Source: Pseudomonadota bacterium (GTDB taxonomy: Bacteria; Pseudomonadota; Gammaproteobacteria; JAKAQQ01). Taken from it: a DNA stretch of 7,171 nucleotides. The stretch's first letter is position 1; every line of letters begins with the position of its first letter. The stretch is from positions 1 through 7,171 of the forward strand of contig JAJZNM010000017.1 in NCBI GenBank assembly GCA_021852325.1, given 5' to 3'. The notes under the pieces were generated by a model, which had not been told where the DNA came from, made no database searches, and saw nothing but the letters and a program-made list of their open reading frames with translations. A program made the translations under genes and the position numbers. Of this stretch, positions 1 through 5,173 are shown in pieces.

Positions 1-249
1 CGTGTTTGAGGTGCCACCGCTGTCCGAGGCGTTGAACGTGAACGAGTCCGTTCCCGCAAAGCCTGTATTCGGCGTATAGGTGAAGGCGCCGGTCGAGGCA
101 TTGGTCAGGCTGACCGTCCCGTTCGCGGGCTGGCTCACGATCGCAAAGGTGAGCGCCGCCCCGCTCGGGCCTGTCGCCTGAAGCGTTCCGGTAACCGACT
201 TGTTCTCGGAAGTGGTGACCGAGCCGTTCGAAGCCGTCGGAGCTGCCAC
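1..249 (-). repeat. Ig/cadherin-like repeat unit 2 of the S53 peptidase, cut by the window edge
   Basis: This is the second copy of the 94-residue repeat, residues 654-736, truncated by the window. By hand alignment it differs from unit 1 at 35 of 249 bases. The differences sit at the two ends: positions 67-191 match 349-473 with only two mismatches, both synonymous alanine codons. More copies may follow to the left. Confidence 0.88.
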
Positions 250-2208
250 CGTCGGTGCATTGACGGTCACGGTTTCAGTTGCCGTGTTCGAGGCGCCGCC
301 ACTGTCCGAGGCGTTGAACGTGAACGAGTCGCTACCGGTGAACCCGGCATTCGGCGTATAGGTGAAGGCGCCGGTCGAGGCATTGGTCAGGCTGACCGTC
401 CCGTTCGCAGGCTGGCTCACGATCGCAAAGGTGAGCGCTGCCCCGCTCGGGCCTGTCGCCTGAAGCGTTCCGGAAACCGCCGTGCCTTCACTGGTCGTGA
501 CGGAGCCATTGCTCGCCGTCGGCGCGGCAACACCCCCGCCTCCACCTGAGGGCGTCACGATGTTCGCGATGAGATTCGTCGCAACAGGAGTCCCCCATCC
601 AGTCGGGTGATCCCAACCAACGCCGGCGCTGAACGCACCGTTGCTACCGGAAGTCACGTCATAGAAGTCATTCGCATAGTTGCTGGAGTTGGCGACCGCA
701 TACTCGGCCTGATTGGCCTGGCCGAGACGGGTGCCACTGTCATCGGAGACGCCATCCGCCCAAAGGCCGGCGAGCTGCGGGGCCACGAAACTCGTGCCAC
801 CGTACACGCTCCAGCTGCCTCCTTCATAGACAGAGTATCCCGTATTGGGATCGGCATCCATGGCCATGTCGGACGTGTTGCGGAAACCGTTCTGGGGCAC
901 GCCGTTGCCGACCTGCCAGGACGGTTCGCTGAACACCGCGCTCTCCGCACCGCCACCGCTGCTCCAGGCGATCTCGCTCGAACGGGTTCCGCTGCTCGTG
1001 AGCGTGAGCGTGGTTCCACCCGCAGCCAGCACATAGGGATCAGAAGACGGGAAGTCTGCCGTATCCGGGTTGCTGGTCCCATCCGAAGATCCGTTGTCAC
1101 CGGCTGCTGCAAAAACAGAAATTCCCTGTGCTGCAGCCTGTTTGAAGATGCCATCGTCCGTCGAGAGCGTGGTAGAGGAGGCATCCGCTTCAGGCTCTCC
1201 CCAGCTCGTCGTCATGACCTCTGCGGTGTTGTCCGTCACGATCTTGTTGTAGGTATCGGTGAAATCCTGGTCAGTTGCACTATCGGCATCATAGACCAGG
1301 AGGGTTGCGCCGGGAGCCATGGCTCCGCTGCGCTCCTCGTCGATCGTGGTTTCAATGGTTCCACCGGTCGACCGGGTAGTCCCGTCAACCGCAATCACGG
1401 TCACCGTATGATTCGGCAGACCATACTGGTTCCAGAAGGTGTCGAGGTCACTCACCGAAAGGTTCGTGCTCTCAGCCGTCGCATTGGCGATCGTCACCCC
1501 GGAGCCATTGGCCGTATTTGTGATCGAAGGCCAGTCATACACGGTGGCGATCTGCTGGGGCGAATACCCCGAAGGGGTCGCGGAGGCGGTCGGGTGCCTA
1601 GACGCCACAACCGGTGCCCGGATGATCATCGGGCGCATGATCGCCGCATCCGAAAGCCCGATGAACGACTGGACATCCCCGGCGATGGACACGGGAACAA
1701 CGGGATCATGGGAGGGCGCATAAAACGTCCGCCCGTGATAGGAATAGTCGTTCAGCATCACGCCCAGGGCATGTTCATAGGATTGCACGGCACCCGCGGT
1801 GTGGACGAGGAGCCGGTTGCGGGACACACCTGTGACTTCGATGCCCACGCTCCGGAGATAGCGTTCCACACGCTCAACCTGAGATCGGGTCGGCCCATAG
1901 GTATGGGTGAACTCGGCAGGCGTGAGGAAGCGGTGATAGCTCGGACTCGCCGGATCCTGAACGGCCCGAAGGAAGGTATCCAGGGCATGCTCATGATTCA
2001 GCTTGAGTCCGATCGTAACCGTCATGAATGCGCTCGGGTTGTGGCTTCTCAGGTAGACCGCTCGCGCGACGACCTTGGGAACCACGCCCCGGACCATCAT
2101 GACATCGGGTTGAAGGGATGGCTGGGCGAGTGCAGGAGCGGCGGCGGCCAATACCGGAAGCGCCACCCAGGCAGCTGCCCGGATAGTTGATGAGATTGGG
2201 TTCTTCAT
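1..2208 (-). CDS. Secreted S53 family peptidase (sedolisin/kumamolisin type) with C-terminal Ig-like repeats, 3' end outside window
   Basis: This is an exported endopeptidase of the sedolisin family, which uses a Ser-Glu-Asp triad and acts at acid pH. The frame is open for 736 codons to the left edge. Residues 1-28 form a signal peptide with a likely AxA cut at ALA|Q. Residues about 45-190 match the pro-kumamolisin propeptide (SPSYHRFLTPAEF at 88-100), followed by a processing linker. The catalytic domain spans about 213-545: Glu286 and Asp290 in ETTID, oxyanion Asp371 in AAGDNG, nucleophile Ser473 in GGTSFVAP. The C-terminal calcium site also looks intact (ND 513-514, then GWDHPTGWGTP at 531-541). 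After a GGGGG linker come 94-residue Big_9-type repeats (GFTGSDSFTF). No cysteine is visible. The catalytic domain has about 40 Asp/Glu against 7 Lys/Arg. The ATG at 2206-2208 is chosen because GGGAG lies 5 bases upstream and the signal peptide starts there. Family assignment is very secure; substrate is unknown. Confidence 0.95.
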   Translation of the reverse strand, partial: MKNPISSTIRAAAWVALPVLAAAAPALAQPSLQPDVMMVRGVVPKVVARAVYLRSHNPSAFMTVTIGLKLNHEHALDTFLRAVQDPASPSYHRFLTPAEFTHTYGPTRSQVERVERYLRSVGIEVTGVSRNRLLVHTAGAVQSYEHALGVMLNDYSYHGRTFYAPSHDPVVPVSIAGDVQSFIGLSDAAIMRPMIIRAPVVASRHPTASATPSGYSPQQIATVYDWPSITNTANGSGVTIANATAESTNLSVSDLDTFWNQYGLPNHTVTVIAVDGTTRSTGGTIETTIDEERSGAMAPGATLLVYDADSATDQDFTDTYNKIVTDNTAEVMTTSWGEPEADASSTTLSTDDGIFKQAAAQGISVFAAAGDNGSSDGTSNPDTADFPSSDPYVLAAGGTTLTLTSSGTRSSEIAWSSGGGAESAVFSEPSWQVGNGVPQNGFRNTSDMAMDADPNTGYSVYEGGSWSVYGGTSFVAPQLAGLWADGVSDDSGTRLGQANQAEYAVANSSNYANDFYDVTSGSNGAFSAGVGWDHPTGWGTPVATNLIANIVTPSGGGGGVAAPTASNGSVTTSEGTAVSGTLQATGPSGAALTFAIVSQPANGTVSLTNASTGAFTYTPNAGFTGSDSFTFNASDSGGASNTATETVTVNAPTVAAPTASNGSVTTSENKSVTGTLQATGPSGAALTFAIVSQPANGTVSLTNASTGAFTYTPNTGFAGTDSFTFNASDSGGTSNT
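250..531 (-). repeat. Ig/cadherin-like repeat unit 1 of the S53 peptidase (282 bp, 94 aa)
   Basis: This is the first complete C-terminal repeat, residues 560-653. It starts at VAAPTASNGSV and ends near TVTVNAPT. It carries the Big_9 (bacterial Ig/cadherin-like) signature TYTPNAGFTGSDSFTF. It aligns without gaps to the next unit at an offset of exactly 282 bp. Such domains usually act as spacers or adhesion modules on secreted and surface proteins; the role here is inferred. Confidence 0.9.
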
Positions 2209-2213
2209 TTATA

Positions 2214-2218
2214 CTCCC
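2214..2218 (-). promoter_or_regulatory. Ribosome binding site of the S53 peptidase gene
   Basis: The minus strand reads GGGAG, then five bases (TATAA), then ATG. This is a good Shine-Dalgarno match at normal spacing. It fixes the start at 2206-2208 rather than the out-of-frame ATG at 2237-2239. Confidence 0.75.
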
Positions 2219-2354
2219 ATGGCTTTGTGGTGCGTCCATTCGGTCCCTAAGTAGTCAGTCGTGATTCGCAGAGCATCCGAATGAGCGCGTTTCCAACGCC
2301 TCCGGCATCAACTAAAACCCGCCTTTCTCCCGGACTTGCATGAATCCGGAGCGT

Positions 2355-2366
2355 GATCGGCCGATC
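2355..2366. promoter_or_regulatory. 12-bp perfect palindrome GATCGGCCGATC
   Basis: This is a perfect dyad in the leader of the peptidase gene. It extends to CGT and ACG on the outside with one bulged base (2352-2370). It could be an operator for a dimeric regulator or an RNA stem. GC-rich palindromes of this size can arise by chance, so it is only a candidate. Confidence 0.3.
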
Positions 2367-2449
2367 TACGATGTTGCCGGAGGTCCTTTTCTGAATGGCA
2401 CAGGTTCTTGGACCCGAATACTTCGTTTCAAATCCTTAGATCCCATTTA

Positions 2450-2463
2450 CCCCTGTGACGGGG
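2450..2463. other. Short hairpin in the peptidase leader
   Basis: CCCC and GGGG flank a six-base loop (TGTGAC). If transcription starts near 2478, this would be the first stem in the leader RNA. No U tract follows, so it is not a terminator by itself. Its function is unknown. Confidence 0.35.
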
Positions 2464-2483
2464 ACGCCTTTCATTGAGGCTAA

Positions 2484-2513
2484 TGGATAACAGAAACCCG
2501 GGGCACCTGTCAA
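2484..2513 (-). promoter_or_regulatory. Candidate sigma70 promoter of the S53 peptidase gene
   Basis: A perfect -35 box TTGACA lies at 2508-2513 on the minus strand. An 18-base spacer leads to a weak -10 box TATCCA at 2484-2489, or 17 bases to TTATCC. This would start the transcript near 2478 and leave a leader of about 270 bases before the ATG at 2208. I found no better promoter nearer the gene. The weak -10 box limits confidence. Confidence 0.4.
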
Positions 2514-2637
2514 GCCGAAAAGCGCTCTCCGGACACTGGATGTTGATCGTCCATCCGGCATATCTAAGATAACCTATTAATTCTGAAAGCAATCGGAACT
2601 CGGCCGCTGCGACAGGCTGCGTCCTGGTTCCTCAAGG

Positions 2638-3252
2638 TCAGGAAGGCTTGTCCCGGTCAATCGACCAGCGCCCGACTCTCACATGGATCCGGATCGCCCG
2701 GTGGGTCAGGATGAGGTTCGTTGGCAGCGCCCGCCCCCCGATCGACAAGTACTGGCTGAGTGTGACCCGCCATCGATCCTGGCGGAGCGTCCGCACCCGG
2801 CCCCGGGCGGTCCATGAAAAGGCGGCCGGAAAGCGCGGGTCGGGCAATCCCAAGACCCAGAACCTGAGGCTCGCGAGTGGCACGGGAATTCCAAACCAGC
2901 GCCGGAGTGCAGGCCGGAGGCCATGGCGGATCACAACTTGCCTGCCCCGGGCGGTCAGCAAAACCCAGTGACCAGGATGCCCCGACAGGCGGAACCCTCC
3001 GCTTCCCAAAGGACCCCTGACCAGAACGAGACTTTCCGATCGCCCTTCGTGCCAGGCGAGAGATCCGGTGAAGCCCCGACTGCGATCAATGACCCCAATC
3101 TGTCCATCGAGCTCAAAACCGCTGATCTCAGCGACCCTGGATTCATGGATCCGCCAGAGGGCTTCGCGTGCGGGGGTTCCCGGGATGGAGACACAGCCGG
3201 TCAAAAGGCACGCCAATCCGAGTCCGATCCAGGCCCTCTGAAGACTGTTCAT
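2638..3252 (-). CDS. lolB: Outer-membrane lipoprotein receptor LolB
   Basis: LolB is an outer-membrane lipoprotein that accepts lipoproteins from the periplasmic chaperone LolA and inserts them into the outer membrane. The 204-residue product has the usual LolB length. It starts with a lipoprotein signal ending in the lipobox LLTGC; Cys20 would be acylated, and Val21 at +2 is not an inner-membrane retention signal. Family landmarks in order are FELDGQIGV (46-54), GSLAWHEG (63-70), GPLGSGGFRL (80-89), GIPVPLASLRFWVLGLPDP (121-139), the LRQDRW turn and a C-terminal IHVRVGRWSID strand. It lies six bases after the stop of the TPR gene and in the same frame, so the two are almost certainly one operon, with translation probably coupled. 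No strong Shine-Dalgarno site is visible. No ispE follows it, unlike in many gammaproteobacteria. Confidence 0.93.
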   Translation of the reverse strand: MNSLQRAWIGLGLACLLTGCVSIPGTPAREALWRIHESRVAEISGFELDGQIGVIDRSRGFTGSLAWHEGRSESLVLVRGPLGSGGFRLSGHPGHWVLLTARGRQVVIRHGLRPALRRWFGIPVPLASLRFWVLGLPDPRFPAAFSWTARGRVRTLRQDRWRVTLSQYLSIGGRALPTNLILTHRAIRIHVRVGRWSIDRDKPS

Positions 3253-3258
3253 CCCGGC

Positions 3259-4935
3259 TCAGGGATGAGCCGGATGCCAGGTGAGTGCCTTCCGGATGCG
3301 TGCGTCGTTGGGGGCCTTCTTGAGTGCGACCATCCAGATCCTGCGTGCGGCCTGGTAGTGCCCGGTCTGCCAGAGGATGCGTCCCCAATGAAATGCAATG
3401 GTGGTTTCTCCCGGACTCAGCCGATGTGCCAACTCGAGATGGCGGAGCGCACCACTCCAGTTCTTGAGCTTGAAATCCACCCAGCCGAGACTGTCCAGAA
3501 GTGCCGGGTCGAGCGGGTCTTGGGCGAGAGCCCGGTTAACCAGCGATCGCGCCCGATGGAGGTGCTGCCCCCGGATGGCCAGGGTATAACCCAGCGCATT
3601 CAGGAACAGTGGATTCTCGGGGTTGTGCAGGACCAGGCCATTCAAGATCCGGATTGCCCGCATGCGGTGGCCGAGCTGGATGTCGAGGAGTGCCTGGGCA
3701 TAGCTCAAATCCGAATCCCACGGCCAGCGCTTGTACGCTTTCTCCAGAAATCCACTGGCTTCATTCGCATGACCTGCACGCACCAGCAAGGAAACGGCAC
3801 CGAGCGCGAGCCGCGGCCCCCAGACGGGTGCAAGCCGCATCGCCGCTTGGATCGTCGCCACTGCCGATGCCGGCTTCGATGGATCTTTCCGCAATTCGAG
3901 TGCGGCAATAGCCAGTGTGGCCGGAAGAAAATGGGCCCCCACCGCGCTGAAGCGGTACCAGGCCACTGCACGCCGTGGATGCCCCTGGCCCGCATGGACA
4001 AGCGCCATGAAGTAGGCCGCTGTCCGGTTGGCGGCATTCATTTCGAGGAGACGGGTGAGATACGCCTCCGCTCTCCGGTAGTGGTGGGCGCGGAGGGCCA
4101 TCCACGCGAGGCCGAGAAAGGCTTCCGGTACAGACGGTTGATTGCGGATCAGGTCCCGATCAAGTGCCGTGGCTCCCTTGCGATCTCCCGACAGGAGATC
4201 GACATTCGCGAACTCGAGCCTCAGTGCAGGTGACAGTTTCTGGATCTCAGCCCTGAGTGGCTGCAGGAGCGCGCGTCCCCGTGGAACATTACCGAGGAGG
4301 ATCCAGGCCTTGGCGAGTGCGAGCCGGGTCTGGACGGAATCCGGGTCATGGGCCAAAAGCCACTGATACTCCCGCACGGCAAGCCCGACAATATGCTCGC
4401 GCGTCGCGACCGCTGCGAGTGCCCAATGGGCGATGGGGTCGGCAGGCGCCGCCTGGACCCAGTTTGCACAAAGGGAGAAGAGCGCCGCCTGGGGCACACG
4501 CGGCCCGATCAAGGCCAGGAGGGCGCCGATCGCGGCGCGCGGATGGGGCATGTGCCGGACCAGCCCGGTCAGCTCCGCCAGTGCCTCATGGACGTGTCCG
4601 GTCTCGAGGTCGACCAAGATGAGGAGGTTGTCCCCCTGCTGATCCCCCGGGCTGAGTGTCTGCCAGTAGAGAATCGCATCCCTCGCGAGATGAAAATGGG
4701 CACTCCGGTAAGCCATGATGGCCGCACGCGCAGCGAGCACCGGATCGGCCTGGAGCTCGGCGGCCTGGAGGAGATCCTCGTCGGCCTTGCGTGACGACCC
4801 AACCGCCGGGGACGCAGCCGGGGGCACGGAGGACGGGGGTTGCGGAGCCGCCCACGCATCCCGGCCGAGCGGGAGTCCCAATACCAGGCACACGATGGCA
4901 ACCGCAGAAGTCCGCACCCAACCCCGCAATTTCAT
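3259..4935 (-). CDS. Exported tetratricopeptide-repeat protein, upstream partner of lolB
   Basis: This is a protein of about 558 residues built mostly of helical TPR repeats, which bind partner proteins; no enzyme motif is seen. Starting at ATG 4933-4935 gives a normal signal peptide (Lys/Arg-rich start, hydrophobic 10-24, likely cut at AWA|A near 29), then a Pro/Ala/Ser-rich linker (31-46). Repeats run to the C terminus. The last part carries landmarks of the proteobacterial TPR family encoded next to lolB: LNALGY (445-450), LDSLGW (480-485) and HWGRILWQTG (516-525). Longer starts at 4956 or 4989 are open, but they add residues before the signal peptide, and 4989 lies upstream of the candidate -10 box. 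Pairing with lolB suggests a role in the outer membrane or lipoprotein handling (inference). Exact partner unknown. Confidence 0.88.
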   Translation of the reverse strand: MKLRGWVRTSAVAIVCLVLGLPLGRDAWAAPQPPSSVPPAASPAVGSSRKADEDLLQAAELQADPVLAARAAIMAYRSAHFHLARDAILYWQTLSPGDQQGDNLLILVDLETGHVHEALAELTGLVRHMPHPRAAIGALLALIGPRVPQAALFSLCANWVQAAPADPIAHWALAAVATREHIVGLAVREYQWLLAHDPDSVQTRLALAKAWILLGNVPRGRALLQPLRAEIQKLSPALRLEFANVDLLSGDRKGATALDRDLIRNQPSVPEAFLGLAWMALRAHHYRRAEAYLTRLLEMNAANRTAAYFMALVHAGQGHPRRAVAWYRFSAVGAHFLPATLAIAALELRKDPSKPASAVATIQAAMRLAPVWGPRLALGAVSLLVRAGHANEASGFLEKAYKRWPWDSDLSYAQALLDIQLGHRMRAIRILNGLVLHNPENPLFLNALGYTLAIRGQHLHRARSLVNRALAQDPLDPALLDSLGWVDFKLKNWSGALRHLELAHRLSPGETTIAFHWGRILWQTGHYQAARRIWMVALKKAPNDARIRKALTWHPAHP

Positions 4936-4966
4936 GATCGTCCGCAACCGGGTCATATGGCCTAAC

Positions 4967-4996
4967 ACTATATCCCACTTGGCTTTCATGCGTCTT
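4967..4996 (-). promoter_or_regulatory. Candidate promoter of the TPR-lolB operon
   Basis: The minus strand has TATAGT at 4967-4972, five of six matches to the -10 consensus. An 18-base spacer leads to a poor -35 box AAGACG at 4991-4996. Transcription would start near 4960, just upstream of the start codons at 4956 and 4935, which supports the shorter forms of the TPR protein. Only the -10 box is good. Confidence 0.4.
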
Positions 4997-5024
4997 GCGG
5001 AGCTTGAACGGGGGCTTGCCCGGC

Positions 5025-5054
5025 TTGCCAGGCAGCGGGCCGACCGCTTAAGCT
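5025..5054 (+). promoter_or_regulatory. Candidate promoter of tRNA-Gly
   Basis: TTGCCA at 5025-5030 is followed after 18 bases by TAAGCT at 5049-5054. The sequence after the -10 box is GC-rich (GACGG), which fits stable-RNA promoters subject to stringent control. The -10 box is weak, with three of six consensus matches. Confidence 0.3.
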
Positions 5055-5058
5055 AGAC

Positions 5059-5076
5059 GGTCATGACCGGGCCCGG
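5059..5076. other. Two abutting 10-bp palindromes just before the tRNA
   Basis: GGTCATGACC (5059-5068) and CCGGGCCCGG (5067-5076) are each perfect dyads and share two bases. The second ends exactly at the base before the mature tRNA 5' end (5077). They may form part of the precursor-tRNA leader or a protein site. The second could be simple GC-rich chance. Confidence 0.35.
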
Positions 5077-5150
5077 GCGGGTGTAGCTCAATGGTAGAGT
5101 TCCAGGTTCCCAACCTGGTGACGTGGGTTCGATTCCCATCACCCGCTCCA
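5077..5150 (+). tRNA. tRNA-Gly (anticodon CCC)
   Basis: This is a complete 74-base tRNA with an encoded CCA end (5148-5150). Acceptor stem GCGGGTG pairs perfectly with CACCCGC, and the discriminator base is T. The D stem is GCTC/GAGT around the loop AATGGTA. The anticodon stem CCAGG/CCTGG encloses loop TTCCCAA, giving anticodon CCC (5109-5111), which reads the glycine codon GGG. The T arm is GTGGG-TTCGATT-CCCAT. All invariant loop features are present. The following protein gene begins only 23 bases after the CCA, so they may share a transcript. Confidence 0.97.
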
Positions 5151-5173
5151 CATGGTATCGGCTGACGCCGGCC

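Larger units (their letters stand above)
2209..2637. other. 429-bp intergenic region between the peptidase gene and lolB
   Basis: I see no convincing gene here. The region is more AT-rich than its surroundings around 2555-2590 and holds a sigma70-like promoter for the peptidase, a long leader, and several short inverted repeats. One of these is TATCTAAGATA at 2561-2571. I found no clear intrinsic terminator (GC hairpin followed by a U run) for lolB. IspE, which often follows lolB in relatives, is absent. Confidence 0.6.
4936..5076. other. Divergent promoter region between the TPR gene and tRNA-Gly
   Basis: These 141 bases separate two oppositely transcribed units. They contain the -10 candidate for the TPR-lolB operon on the minus strand and a weak promoter candidate for the tRNA on the plus strand. 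Palindromes lie near the tRNA: GCTTAAGC at 5046-5053, GGTCATGACC at 5059-5068 and CCGGGCCCGG at 5067-5076. No gene of its own is seen. Confidence 0.55.

Noticed and set aside
1..531. The tandem repeats as a CRISPR or insertion element
   Set aside because: The repeat is a 282-bp in-frame coding unit with a protein-domain signature, with no spacers, terminal inverted repeats or transposase.
607..2190. A 527-codon open frame on the plus strand opposite the S53 peptidase
   Set aside because: It is exactly in register with the peptidase codons and exists only because the sense strand avoids TTA, CTA and TCA. Its translation shows no family features and no ribosome site, while the other strand encodes a complete peptidase.
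1991..2239. Minus-strand frame starting at 2239, overlapping the peptidase start
   Set aside because: It is out of frame with the peptidase. The signal peptide and the GGGAG site point to ATG 2206-2208.
2434..2474. A 12-codon leader peptide frame in the peptidase leader (ATG at 2472-2474, minus strand)
   Set aside because: It has no Shine-Dalgarno site and no run of regulatory codons. A frame this short is expected by chance.
2500..2637. Possible intrinsic terminator after lolB
   Set aside because: Several partial inverted repeats are present (for example CCGGA...TCCGG near 2529-2557), but none is followed by a U run on the minus strand.
2923..4233. A 436-codon open frame on the plus strand across lolB and the TPR gene
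   Set aside because: It is an in-register shadow of two minus-strand genes that happen to share a frame. The protein has no recognisable domain.
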